Of a stretch of DNA of 64,000 nucleotides, positions 1-8,361 are shown piece after piece; positions within the stretch are counted from its first letter, which is position 1, and every line of letters begins with the position of its first letter. Source of the stretch: an uncultured Ilyobacter sp. (GTDB taxonomy: Bacteria > Fusobacteriota > Fusobacteriia > Fusobacteriales > Fusobacteriaceae); contig NZ_OY760438.1 of assembly GCF_963663625.1 (NCBI RefSeq), forward strand, positions 558,001-622,000, read 5' to 3'. A model generated the notes under the pieces. That model saw nothing but the letters and a program-made list of their open reading frames with translations, was not told where the DNA came from and searched no databases. Both the position numbers and the translations under genes were made by a program.

Positions 1-2
1 TT

Positions 3-479
3 GTAAAGAAGGGGCATAAAAAGATAGGATTTATAGGTGTAGATGAAATAGATGTGGCAGTGGGCTATGAAAGAAAAAGAGGCTATATAGATGCTCTTTG
101 CGAGAGTGAAATTGAGATAGATGAGGAATTAATCACCATGGGAAACTTCGAAATTTCCTCTGTGGACCTTTCCATGAAAAATCTTATGGAGAAAACCCCC
201 ACGGCAATACTAGCAGTTACCGATAACCTGGCTATAGGGGTCATAAATTACCTCTTGAAAAATGGTTACAGGGTTCCAGAAGATGTATCGGTAGTAGGAG
301 AGGGAGATTCTGGAATAGCGGAGATCTACAATCCTAGACTGACAACTATAAGATATCAGTATTTAGAATCTGGAGAAGAAGCCGGAAGAGTTTTGATGAG
401 GATTTTGGATACCGGTAAAATAGAAAAAAAAATAATGAATTATAAATTGGTAGAGAGAGAGAGTGTCATAAAACTATAG
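3..479 (+). CDS. scrR: LacI-family repressor, C-terminal part (probable sucrose operon regulator)
   Basis: This is the ligand-binding and C-terminal part of a LacI/GalR-type repressor. The reading frame is open from the window edge, so the N-terminal helix-turn-helix lies outside. The visible part has the usual periplasmic-binding-like fold signatures: a GHKKIGFIG strand, then TAILAVTDNLAIGVINYL, then a VPEDVSVVGEGDS strand and a region like the family's LTTIR segment. It ends just before a palindromic operator and the sucrose PTS genes on the same strand. Repression of those genes, relieved by a sugar or sugar phosphate, is therefore inferred. The family call is secure; the sucrose specificity and the symbol come only from context. 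Confidence 0.75.
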   Translation, partial: VKKGHKKIGFIGVDEIDVAVGYERKRGYIDALCESEIEIDEELITMGNFEISSVDLSMKNLMEKTPTAILAVTDNLAIGVINYLLKNGYRVPEDVSVVGEGDSGIAEIYNPRLTTIRYQYLESGEEAGRVLMRILDTGKIEKKIMNYKLVERESVIKL

Positions 480-498
480 GCATTTTCTTTCTCCAAGA

Positions 499-516
499 TG
501 TGGTAACGATACCACA
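499..516. promoter_or_regulatory. LacI-type operator upstream of the sucrose PTS operon
   Basis: The 18-base site TGTGGTAACGATACCACA is an inverted repeat matching at 16 of 18 positions, with a central CG as is usual for LacI/GalR-family operators. It sits between the repressor gene and the EIIA gene, about 55 bases before the EIIA start codon. It is the expected binding site for the repressor encoded next to it. The link between protein and site is inferred. Confidence 0.6.
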
Positions 517-569
517 AAAAGAAATATTTTTATCGTTTATTTTGTAAGATGTGAGGAGTTGGTATTCTG

Positions 570-1076
570 ATGGGTATTCTATCAAAATTATTTGGATGTA
601 AAAGTAAAACCAGAGAAAAGTTTGTGGAGATTTATTCTCCCATTGACGGTGATATAGTCGACCTTGCAGATGTGCCTGATGAGGCTTTTGCATGCAGAGC
701 TATAGGGGACGGCGTAGCAATTGTTCCATCGGAAAATGGAGATGTGATACACTCACCGGTGGATGCAGATGATATGAGCATATTTGAAACAAACCACGCA
801 GTGTCCTTTGAATCAAGAGAGGGACTAGAGATAATAGTACATTTCGGAGTGGACACAGTAAACTTAGGCGGAAAAGGTTTTGAAAGAATCGGTAAAGAAG
901 GGTCATCAAAAATCGGTGATAAGTTGGTGAGGTACGATCTGGAGTACTTAAAATCCAATGCCAAATCGGTAAAAACTCCCGTTATAATATCAAATATGGA
1001 GATAGTAGAGGAGATAGAGAGGGGATCTGGAAAAGTAAAGGCAGGAGAACTTCTTATGAAGGTAAAAATAAAGTAG
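570..1076 (+). CDS. PTS glucose-type EIIA component
   Basis: A 168-residue EIIA domain of the glucose/sucrose superfamily. It passes phosphate from HPr to the EIIB domain of the next gene. Residues 20-30 (IYSPIDGDIV) and 46-63 match the family core. The phosphorylated histidine is His91 in IIVHFGVDTVNLGG, and the supporting histidine is His76 in TNHAVSF. The start ATG follows a GTGAGGAG ribosome binding site. It is the first gene of a run with scrA, scrB and scrK. The stand-alone domain supplies the EIIA that the short EIIBC protein (next gene) lacks. Confidence 0.88.
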   Translation: MGILSKLFGCKSKTREKFVEIYSPIDGDIVDLADVPDEAFACRAIGDGVAIVPSENGDVIHSPVDADDMSIFETNHAVSFESREGLEIIVHFGVDTVNLGGKGFERIGKEGSSKIGDKLVRYDLEYLKSNAKSVKTPVIISNMEIVEEIERGSGKVKAGELLMKVKIK

Positions 1077-1153
1077 TCTGGGAAAACTTGTGAATTCAAA
1101 TATGGAGTGTCGGTATAAATTAAACTATTCAGATAGAGAGAAGGAGGAGTAGA

Positions 1154-2518
1154 ATGAATTACAAAAAAATAGCTCATGAGATAATCGAATGTATAGGTGG
1201 AAGAGAGAACATATCAAGTGCGGCCCACTGTGCCACAAGGCTGAGACTCGTGTTAAACGATGAGAGCAGCGTAAATAAAGAGAGAATAGAAAAAATAGAA
1301 GGGGTAAAGGGAGCATTTTCCACTGCAGGTCAGTATCAGATAATCTTGGGTCAGGGAGTTGTAAACAAAGTATATGCAGAGATGACAGGCGGTGGAGAGA
1401 TAAAAGCCTCTTCAAAGAGTGAGGCAACGAAAGAAGCTATGAAAAACCTGAACATCTTGCAAAAAGCTGCCAGAACATTGTCAAATATATTTGTTCCGGT
1501 AATCCCTGCAATCGTTGCATCCGGGCTTTTAATGGGACTTTTGGGTATGGGAGCGAGATTCAACTGGTTCGATTCATCTAGCGATATTTTTGCTCTGTTA
1601 GATATGTTTTCCAACGCAGCCTTTGTATTTTTGCCAATACTCATAGCATTTTCAGCAGCTAGAGAATTTCAATGTAACTCTTATCTTGCAGCAGCTCTCG
1701 GAGGAATTTTAATCCATCCGGCCCTTCAAAATGCCTGGACTGTTGGTGGAGGGATCTCAGAATTTTTTCAGATCGGCGGACTCAAGGTAGCAAAATTAGG
1801 TTATCAGGGAACGGTGCTTCCTATACTCATAGCTGTATGGGTCATGTCTCATGTGGAAAAAAATATAAGAAAGATTGTTCCCAATGTTCTTGATATTATA
1901 CTGACTCCCTTTTTGACAATACTCATTACAGGCTTTGTATCACTTTTTGTAATTGGACCTGCAGGAAGAGCCTTAGGTACAGGGATATCTCTTGGACTTG
2001 GAGCGGTTCTGAGCGGGGCAGGTGCAGTTGCGGGACTTATCTTCGGTGGGGTTTACTCCACGATAGTTATAACAGGAGTTCATCACTCTTTCCATGCCTT
2101 TGAAGCTGAGATGATAAAAAATATAGGCGGAAATTATCTGCTGCCTATTTGGTCTATGGCCAATGTGGCTCAGGGTGGAGCAGCCTTTGCAGTATTCTTC
2201 AAAACCAAGGACAAAAAATTAAAATCCATAGCCCTTCCTTCTGGAATATCTTGCTTACTAGGAATAACCGAAGCTGCTATATTCGGTGTGAATTTGAAAC
2301 TGATCAAACCTTTTATAGGTGCTGCCATTGGAGGGGCCTTAGGTGGGGCATATGTAGTTATGACAAAAGTCTTTATGACGGGGGTTGGAGTAACTGGTAT
2401 ACCTGGAACCGCAATTGTAACTACAAATTCCATGGTTAATTACGTTATAGGGATGGCCCTTGCCCTTGGAGGAGCCTTTGTTTCTACGTGGGTAATGGGC
2501 TTCAAAGAAAATAATTAG
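1154..2518 (+). CDS. scrA: PTS sucrose-specific EIIBC permease
   Basis: This inner-membrane permease takes up sucrose and phosphorylates it to sucrose-6-phosphate. The N-terminal EIIB domain (about residues 1-80) has the phospho-cysteine Cys26 in AAHCATRLRLVL. The EIIC domain follows from about residue 105 with many hydrophobic helices and the conserved GVHHSFHAFE and GITEAAIFGVNL segments. The length (454 aa) is that of ScrA proteins without a fused EIIA. A strong AAGGAGGAG site precedes the start. Trehalose or another beta-fructoside is a formal alternative, but the adjoining hydrolase and fructokinase make sucrose by far the best call. Confidence 0.88.
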   Translation: MNYKKIAHEIIECIGGRENISSAAHCATRLRLVLNDESSVNKERIEKIEGVKGAFSTAGQYQIILGQGVVNKVYAEMTGGGEIKASSKSEATKEAMKNLNILQKAARTLSNIFVPVIPAIVASGLLMGLLGMGARFNWFDSSSDIFALLDMFSNAAFVFLPILIAFSAAREFQCNSYLAAALGGILIHPALQNAWTVGGGISEFFQIGGLKVAKLGYQGTVLPILIAVWVMSHVEKNIRKIVPNVLDIILTPFLTILITGFVSLFVIGPAGRALGTGISLGLGAVLSGAGAVAGLIFGGVYSTIVITGVHHSFHAFEAEMIKNIGGNYLLPIWSMANVAQGGAAFAVFFKTKDKKLKSIALPSGISCLLGITEAAIFGVNLKLIKPFIGAAIGGALGGAYVVMTKVFMTGVGVTGIPGTAIVTTNSMVNYVIGMALALGGAFVSTWVMGFKENN

Positions 2519-2524
2519 TGTATA

Positions 2525-2540
2525 GGGGGACTTGTCCCTC
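2525..2540 (+). other. Small hairpin between scrA and scrB
   Basis: AGGGGGAC and GTCCCTCT form a short inverted repeat in the intergenic gap just after the scrA stop. There is no T-run, so it is not a typical terminator. It may mark RNA processing or limit decay of the scrA message. The function is not established. Confidence 0.25.
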
Positions 2541-2591
2541 TTGTAACTATTTTGAATCGGAAAAAAGCTTTAAAAATATAGGAGTGAAAAT

Positions 2592-4025
2592 ATGTCTGAA
2601 TTAATTAAAAAGGCTCTAGGCGAGATAAAGAGTAAAAAAAACTCTGTAGAAAAAGATTACCACAGACTAGATTATCACCTAATGGCTCCCACAGGTCTTA
2701 TAAATGATCCCAATGGCTTCAGTTATTACAGAGGGAAATACCATCTTTTTTACCAATGGAATCCATTTGAGTGCAATCACAAAACAAAATTTTGGGGTCA
2801 TTTCCAAAGTGAGGATCTGGTTTCATGGGAAAATAAGTCTCCTGTACTGGCTCCCGAGGATTGGTACGATAAAAATGGATGTTATTCTGGGAGTGCTATA
2901 GAGAAAGACGGTCAGCTGATTTTATTTTATACAGGGAATGTAAAGGATCAGTATGGTAACAGAGAGACTTACCAGTGTCTGGCGGTATCTGATAACGGAG
3001 AGGAGTTTCAGAAACTAGGGCCTGTCATTACAAATCAGCCTAATGGGTATACCAGACATTTTAGGGATCCTAAAGTTTGGAAAGATAGAGAGATCTACTA
3101 TTCTGTCATAGGAGCCCAAAGAGATAATCTAACAGGTGCAGCGGTTCTGTATAGTTCTAATGATATTAAAAATTGGAGTTTTTTAGGAGAGATAAAAACT
3201 GACCTTGAAAATTTTGGATATATGTGGGAATGCCCTGATTATTTTGAGATAAATGGAGAGGGAGTTTTTATATTTTCACCTCAGGGAATAGATGCAGAAA
3301 ATGACAAATACAATAATATATATCAGTCTGGATATGTGCTAGGAAAACTAGACCCTAAAACAGTAAACCTTCGGCACGGAGAATTTAGTGAATTAGATAG
3401 GGGATTTGACTTTTATGCACCTCAGACAATGATAGATAAAAATGGAAGAAGGATAATGATGGCCTGGGCTGGCCTTCCTGAAGTTGATTACCCTACAGAA
3501 AACATGGGCTGGCTACACTGCCTTACAATGCCTAGAGAGCTTCTGATAATAGACGGAAAACTTGTACAAAAGCCTGTAGAAGAGATGAAAAAAATCAGAA
3601 AAGACTTTGTTGAGGTTCAAGATTTGTTTTCAGGTAAAAAAAGCTATCCTGATATAGAAGGCGATTCTTTTGAGATGATATGCAGGTTGAAAAGTATAGA
3701 TGCAGGGGAAGTAGGTATAAATCTCAGAGTTGGAAACAATGAAAAAACAGTTTTGAAATATGATTATTCTGAAAAAAAAGTGATACTAGACAGAGGTAGT
3801 TCTGGAGAAATCTTTGCCGAAGAATATGGAACTGTTAGGAAATGTTTTCTAGATTCTTTAGAGATTGTCTTTCACATATTTATGGATAAGTCGTTAATAG
3901 AGGTTTTTATAAATGATGGTGAAGAAGTTTTCACTGCGAGAATATTTCCAGATGAAAAAAGCAGTGGAATTGAGTTCTTTTCAGACGGAAAAACAGAGAT
4001 CAGCATAAAAAAATGGAATATATGA
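2592..4025 (+). CDS. scrB: Sucrose-6-phosphate hydrolase (GH32)
   Basis: Cleaves sucrose-6-phosphate to glucose-6-phosphate and fructose in the cytoplasm. It has the GH32 five-bladed propeller signatures in order: the nucleophile Asp39 in LINDPNG, the transition-state stabiliser Asp159 in FRDPKVW, and the acid/base Glu213 in MWECPDYF. A beta-sandwich C-terminal domain follows from about residue 345. There is no signal peptide, as expected for the intracellular enzyme. At 477 aa it is the normal length. It lies between the permease and fructokinase genes. Confidence 0.92.
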   Translation: MSELIKKALGEIKSKKNSVEKDYHRLDYHLMAPTGLINDPNGFSYYRGKYHLFYQWNPFECNHKTKFWGHFQSEDLVSWENKSPVLAPEDWYDKNGCYSGSAIEKDGQLILFYTGNVKDQYGNRETYQCLAVSDNGEEFQKLGPVITNQPNGYTRHFRDPKVWKDREIYYSVIGAQRDNLTGAAVLYSSNDIKNWSFLGEIKTDLENFGYMWECPDYFEINGEGVFIFSPQGIDAENDKYNNIYQSGYVLGKLDPKTVNLRHGEFSELDRGFDFYAPQTMIDKNGRRIMMAWAGLPEVDYPTENMGWLHCLTMPRELLIIDGKLVQKPVEEMKKIRKDFVEVQDLFSGKKSYPDIEGDSFEMICRLKSIDAGEVGINLRVGNNEKTVLKYDYSEKKVILDRGSSGEIFAEEYGTVRKCFLDSLEIVFHIFMDKSLIEVFINDGEEVFTARIFPDEKSSGIEFFSDGKTEISIKKWNI

Positions 4026-4037
4026 TGAGGTGAATGG

Positions 4038-5018
4038 ATGAATCCAAAAATAGTATGCATAGGGGAGCTCTTGATAGATTTTATATGCAAGGACATAGAC
4101 AGTGACCTTGTAGACGGAGAAAGTTTTGAAAAAAAAGCCGGAGGAGCTCCTGCCAATGTCTGTGCAGCAGCAGCAAAGCTAGGTCAGAAAGTCGGCTTTA
4201 TAGGTAAGGTAGGCAATGATTCCTTTGGGAAATTTTTAGAGCGAACACTCACAGAAACAGGTGTGGACACAAAAATGTTATATTTTGACAGGGAAAAACC
4301 TACAACTCTTGCCTTTGTTTCCCTTAGGAAAGATGGAGAAAGAGATTTTATTTTCAATAGGGGCGCTGACGAGAATCTATCTTTTGGAGAACTAGACTTA
4401 AAAAATCTAAAAGATACTAAAATATTTCATTTCGGGTCGGCTACGGCACTTTTAGGTGGAAATCTCAAGAAAACTTATTATGAACTTATGAAGTATGCAA
4501 AATCAAAAGGGGCCTTTGTGTCATTTGATCCAAACTGGAGAGGAGCACTTTTCGGTGAGAGAAAAGAGGAGTTTGTAGCTGAAAGTATAAAATGTCTTGC
4601 CTATGCAGATTTTACCAAGGTGAGTGATGAGGAGGCCCGGATCATAAGTGGTAAGGAAAACCTTGAAGAAGCTGTAGACGAGATCCATAAATATGGAACA
4701 CCAGTTGTTGTAGTGACACTTGGAAAAGATGGAACTCTTCTGAGCATAGATGGAAAAAAAATCGTGGTAAAGAGTATAGAGGTTAAATCCATAGATTCTA
4801 CAGGGGCAGGAGATGCCTTTATAGGGGCTGTTCTTTATAAACTTTCCATGGAAGAAAATCCAAAGGAAGTAATATGCACCCTTGAAAAATCTAAGGAAAT
4901 AGTGGGCTTTGCCAATAAAGTCGGAGCAATTACATGCACTAAATTGGGAGCTATAGCAGCTCTTCCTACATTAGATGATTTAGAAAAAATAAAGACAGAA
5001 AATAATATTGTCAATTGA
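4038..5018 (+). CDS. scrK: Fructokinase (PfkB family)
   Basis: Phosphorylates the fructose released by the neighbouring sucrose-6-phosphate hydrolase. It belongs to the ribokinase/PfkB family: the N-terminal GGAPANVCAAAAKLG signature is at about residues 35-49, and the C-terminal signature DSTGAGDAFIGAVL contains the catalytic base Asp259. A GATGAGGTG ribosome binding site begins right at the scrB stop, only 12 bases upstream, so the two are co-transcribed. Its length (326 aa) is normal. Other hexose kinases of the family look alike; the specificity rests on context. Confidence 0.87.
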   Translation: MNPKIVCIGELLIDFICKDIDSDLVDGESFEKKAGGAPANVCAAAAKLGQKVGFIGKVGNDSFGKFLERTLTETGVDTKMLYFDREKPTTLAFVSLRKDGERDFIFNRGADENLSFGELDLKNLKDTKIFHFGSATALLGGNLKKTYYELMKYAKSKGAFVSFDPNWRGALFGERKEEFVAESIKCLAYADFTKVSDEEARIISGKENLEEAVDEIHKYGTPVVVVTLGKDGTLLSIDGKKIVVKSIEVKSIDSTGAGDAFIGAVLYKLSMEENPKEVICTLEKSKEIVGFANKVGAITCTKLGAIAALPTLDDLEKIKTENNIVN

Positions 5019-5043
5019 TCTAAAATTAAAATTTTATTTTAAG

Positions 5044-5077
5044 CCTTTTACAAAAAATACCTGTAAAAGGTTTTTTT
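5044..5077 (+). terminator. Terminator of the sucrose operon
   Basis: CCTTTTACA and TGTAAAAGG form a nine-base-pair stem followed by seven T residues, 25 bases after the scrK stop. Confidence 0.85.
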
Positions 5078-5202
5078 GTATATAAAAAATAAAATGATAT
5101 ATATAATAAAAAAATCCAGCAGAGATTTAATCTGCAGGATTTAAAAAAACTGATTTAAATTTTTATACTCTCAAAATAAATTTTAAAAGAATTGAATTTT
5201 AC

Positions 5203-5868
5203 TTAAAATTTTCTTTTAAATTCAACATATCCATTTTTTCTAAGCTTACAGGCTGGACATTCTCCACATCCATTTCCGATTATTCCGTTGTAGCATGTAA
5301 GTGTTTCATTTTTGATTATATCAAGTACACCGAGGTCATCTGCCATCTTCCATGTTTCGGCTTTGTTTAGCCACATAAGAGGTGTATCCACTACAAACTG
5401 GTAGTCCATAGCAAGACTGAGAGTTGTGCTGATAGATTTTATAAATATATCCCTGCAGTCTGGATAACCGCTGAAGTCACTTTGGGATACTCCTGTTATG
5501 ATGTGATTGATATTTCTTTGTTTTGCAAATATAGAGGCGAAAGTCAGAAAGATCATGTTTCTTCCATCTACAAATGTATTTGGGAGGCCCTCTTTAGGAG
5601 CTTCTTTATCTACCGTGATATCTGTTCTTGTTAGAGCATTTGAAGCCAGCTGGCTGAGAAGCCCCATATCAAGGATATGGTGTTCTACCTCGTATTTTTT
5701 ACAGATGTCTTTAGCACACTGAAGTTCCAGATCATGTTTCTGACCATAATTAAATGACAGAGCGATAACCTCTTTAAATTGTTTCTTTGCCCAAAAGAGT
5801 AGTGTAGAGCTGTCCTGTCCGCCGCTAAAAACCAATACGCATCTGTTTTTATCTATTATATTTTGCAT
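5203..5868 (-). CDS. queC: 7-cyano-7-deazaguanine (preQ0) synthase
   Basis: QueC converts 7-carboxy-7-deazaguanine to preQ0 with ATP and ammonia. The P-loop SGGQDS is at residues 15-20. The C-terminal zinc site is the cysteine cluster in [20 protein letters not shown]. The chosen ATG has an AGGAGG site eight to ten bases upstream, so the 15-residue longer reading is unlikely. It is the last gene of the minus-strand queuosine operon, starting 14 bases after folE ends. The protein is 221 aa, normal for the family. Confidence 0.92.
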   Translation of the reverse strand: MQNIIDKNRCVLVFSGGQDSSTLLFWAKKQFKEVIALSFNYGQKHDLELQCAKDICKKYEVEHHILDMGLLSQLASNALTRTDITVDKEAPKEGLPNTFVDGRNMIFLTFASIFAKQRNINHIITGVSQSDFSGYPDCRDIFIKSISTTLSLAMDYQFVVDTPLMWLNKAETWKMADDLGVLDIIKNETLTCYNGIIGNGCGECPACKLRKNGYVEFKRKF

Positions 5869-5881
5869 CAATAATTTCCTC

Positions 5882-6475
5882 CTATGATCTGTAAAGTTCC
5901 ATAAGTCTTCCATAAAGTGCTTCTTCTGACTTAAACCTTCCCCTCAAAGTAGTAGTAATAGTTTTGGTCCCAGGTTTCTTTATACCCCTGGTTGTCATAC
6001 ATCCGTGTTCACCCTTTATTATTACAGCCACATCATTACTTTGAGTTACCTTCTGGATTATCTCTGCTATGTCTTTTCCTATTCTCTCTTGAAGCTGAGG
6101 TCTTCTTGAAACCATGTCTGCTATACGGGCTATTTTACTAAGGCCAATCACCTTTTCTTTAGGTATGTATGCAACAGCTACTGTCATATTGTACATAAGT
6201 GAAAGATGGTGCTCACAGTGGGAAAATATATCTATATCTTTCATAAGGACCATATCACTCCCAGGTTCGGTGTATATATCCTCTTCGTCAAAAGTAACTC
6301 CGTACATCTCTGCGATATCGTCATTTGTATAGGCAAGACCTAAAAATATCTCTGCATACATGTTTGCCACTCTCTTTGGAGTGTCCAAAAGACCAGGCCT
6401 GTCAGGGTTGTCTCCTAGGGCTTCTAATATTCCTCTTATATGTTCTTCTATTTTTCTCTTATCTATTTTTTTCAT
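5882..6475 (-). CDS. folE: GTP cyclohydrolase I
   Basis: Opens GTP to 7,8-dihydroneopterin triphosphate, the first step to both folate and queuosine. It has the family's zinc/active-site elements: [13 protein letters not shown], and [14 protein letters not shown] near the C-terminus. The start is placed at the ATG that overlaps the queE stop (TAATG), preceded by AGAGGTG; the longer reading would overlap queE by more than 25 bases. Its place between queE and queC suggests its main job here is to feed the deazapurine pathway, although a second folate role is possible. Confidence 0.92.
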   Translation of the reverse strand: MKKIDKRKIEEHIRGILEALGDNPDRPGLLDTPKRVANMYAEIFLGLAYTNDDIAEMYGVTFDEEDIYTEPGSDMVLMKDIDIFSHCEHHLSLMYNMTVAVAYIPKEKVIGLSKIARIADMVSRRPQLQERIGKDIAEIIQKVTQSNDVAVIIKGEHGCMTTRGIKKPGTKTITTTLRGRFKSEEALYGRLMELYRS

Positions 6476-7143
6476 TATACACCTCTTTCTTCTGGGCTCC
6501 ATATAATTTTATGAAGCTGTATCTGTAGCCTTACTCTATTTAACCTGTTGCTTTTCATAAATTCAACTATAGTCTCTCCATCAATATCTCCATATATCGG
6601 ACTGAAAAACACATGACACACTTCTGTCAGATGGTAATTGTCCATAATTTCTTTTGCTTTGAAAAGGTCTTGTTTATTTCCCACCACAAATTTTACTGTG
6701 TCAAATTCTGTGAGAGTCTCAAAATTTTTCATAAGCATCTTGTCTTCCATAAGGCTTGAGGATCCCTTATAATCCATTGTAAATGATAATCTTCTGCCAT
6801 GATTTTTTCTGAAACTCTGAATGGCTATACTTCCGTTTGTTTCCACCTCTATACAGAGATTCTCATCCATCATGAGATAATCAATCAGTTCTCCAACTCC
6901 TTCCTGTATAAGAGGCTCTCCCCCTGTGAGGGTTACGTTTTTCACTCCGGAGCTCTTGATATAATCATAAATTTCTTCCTTGCTCATTAAAGTAAAGACT
7001 ACATCATCTTGGTTGGCCCACATGGTGTCACAGTAGCTGCACCTCAAGTTGCATCCTGCCAGTCTTGTAAATACCGCCAATTCTCCGGATTTTTTACCCT
7101 CTCCGTTTATGCTAACAAAGGTTTCTACAACTTTATAATTCAT
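6475..7143 (-). CDS. queE: 7-carboxy-7-deazaguanine synthase (radical SAM)
   Basis: QueE contracts the ring of 6-carboxytetrahydropterin to 7-carboxy-7-deazaguanine. The radical-SAM cluster motif C-x3-C-x2-C is at Cys31, Cys35 and Cys38 ([10 protein letters not shown]), followed by the glycine-rich VTLTGGEPL motif. The N-terminal [10 protein letters not shown] is characteristic of QueE. It is 222 aa, one base past the queD stop, and its stop codon overlaps the folE start, so translation is likely coupled. Confidence 0.92.
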   Translation of the reverse strand: MNYKVVETFVSINGEGKKSGELAVFTRLAGCNLRCSYCDTMWANQDDVVFTLMSKEEIYDYIKSSGVKNVTLTGGEPLIQEGVGELIDYLMMDENLCIEVETNGSIAIQSFRKNHGRRLSFTMDYKGSSSLMEDKMLMKNFETLTEFDTVKFVVGNKQDLFKAKEIMDNYHLTEVCHVFFSPIYGDIDGETIVEFMKSNRLNRVRLQIQLHKIIWSPEERGV

Positions 7144-7144
7144 C

Positions 7145-7573
7145 CTATCTCACCAGCCCTTCATAGATGGCACAGTTAGTAGGAGTTTCATAGACATAGA
7201 TTCTCTTAACTCTGTATCCCATATTTTCTAGTTCTTTGTAAAACTTACTTGCAAATCTCTCTGCCGTGGGTCTAAAATCCACCTCTATAATATTGAAACC
7301 GTCTTCCTTTAAGAACGAGAGAGTCTCTCTTCTCATTGAATCTGCCTCTATAATGAGGGAGTGGTCATAAATGTCCACCATTTTCTTTATATCTTTTTTA
7401 AGATCACCAAAATCTACCACCATGTCTCTCAGCTGTCCCCCGGAAAAAAGCTTCTCCCCCTCAACCTCTGCCACGACTCTCCATCTGTGGCCGTGGATAT
7501 TGGCACATTTTCCATTGTAACCCTTTAGAAAATGGGCACTGTCAAAATGGTGCTCTGCTGTCAATATATACAT
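7145..7573 (-). CDS. queD: 6-carboxy-5,6,7,8-tetrahydropterin synthase
   Basis: QueD turns dihydroneopterin triphosphate into carboxytetrahydropterin. Zinc ligands His14, His27 and His29 are visible in FDSAHFL and NIHGHR, and the catalytic cysteine is Cys23 (GKCANIHGH). The start is the ATG preceded by CGGAGGAAC; the longer 16-residue extension would run into the upstream gene and lacks a binding site. It is 142 aa. It lies between the dehydratase activator-like gene and queE, within the operon. Confidence 0.92.
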   Translation of the reverse strand: MYILTAEHHFDSAHFLKGYNGKCANIHGHRWRVVAEVEGEKLFSGGQLRDMVVDFGDLKKDIKKMVDIYDHSLIIEADSMRRETLSFLKEDGFNIIEVDFRPTAERFASKFYKELENMGYRVKRIYVYETPTNCAIYEGLVR

Positions 7574-7584
7574 CTGTTCCTCCG

Positions 7585-8349
7585 TTATTTTTTCATATGA
7601 TTGTCTGCAAAATAGCAGCATCCTATGGCCCCGTTAAACTGCGGGTCCTCTACCTCTTTTATAGTGTCATAATCATTTTGCAGATATTTTTTAATTGCTT
7701 CATTTTGAGCCACTCCACCAGTAACAACAAGGGTTCTTCCACAAAATTTTGTGAGAAGTGGTTTCAGTCTCTTGTACATAGAGTAGTTCACCCCGGCACA
7801 GAGCCTCTCTAGTGAGATCCCCTCAGCGATACACCCTATAAGTTCAGACTCAGAAAAAACTGCACAGGTAGAATTTAACTCTACAGGATTTTCATGATGT
7901 TTTGATAGTTCCTCTAAGGGAGTTTCTAGTACAGTGCTCATGTTTTCGAGGTATCTCCCGCAAGAGGCTGCACACTTGTCATTTAGATCAAGGTCTGTAG
8001 ATATTCCTTTTTCCACCTTCACCACTTTTACATCCTGTCCCCCTATATCTAAGAGGATGAAGTTTTTTAGCTTACTCTGAAAGGAGGCACCGTAGACATG
8101 GGCTTTTATCTCGTTTATAGGTGTAAATGTCTCTAAATCTGTGTTATTACGTCCGTATCCTGTAGACACAGCACGGTCTATCTCTCCTATTCCCAGTTTT
8201 TTTAGATCAACCAGGATTTTTCCGTCATAGGAGCAGTAGTCCCGATAAAATGAAACTGTGCTTACCTTGAGTTTTTTCAAGAGTTTCATATCTTCCATGA
8301 CGGCTATTTTTACCTCTCGGCTTCCTAAATCTATTCCTACAACTTTCAA
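7585..8349 (-). CDS. HgdC/BadF-type ATPase activator of a dehydratase-like enzyme
   Basis: A 254-residue member of the BadF/BadG/BcrA/BcrD/HgdC family. These homodimers bind one [4Fe-4S] cluster and use ATP to push an electron into a partner enzyme. The ASKHA nucleotide-binding segments are GIDLGSREVKIAV at the N-terminus, LLDIGGQDVKVV at about 99-110, and VVTGGVAQNEAI. The likely cluster ligands are Cys126 (DKCAASCGR) and Cys161 (STCAVFSESE). It lies between its HgdB-like partner and queD with short gaps, so it is part of the queuosine operon. Its exact reaction is unknown. Confidence 0.85.
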   Translation of the reverse strand: MKVVGIDLGSREVKIAVMEDMKLLKKLKVSTVSFYRDYCSYDGKILVDLKKLGIGEIDRAVSTGYGRNNTDLETFTPINEIKAHVYGASFQSKLKNFILLDIGGQDVKVVKVEKGISTDLDLNDKCAASCGRYLENMSTVLETPLEELSKHHENPVELNSTCAVFSESELIGCIAEGISLERLCAGVNYSMYKRLKPLLTKFCGRTLVVTGGVAQNEAIKKYLQNDYDTIKEVEDPQFNGAIGCCYFADNHMKK

Positions 8350-8361
8350 TTTTTTCCTCCG

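Noticed and set aside
632..1177. A 181-codon minus-strand frame opposite the EIIA gene
   Set aside because: It is the shadow of a well-conserved EIIA reading frame and has no start signals.
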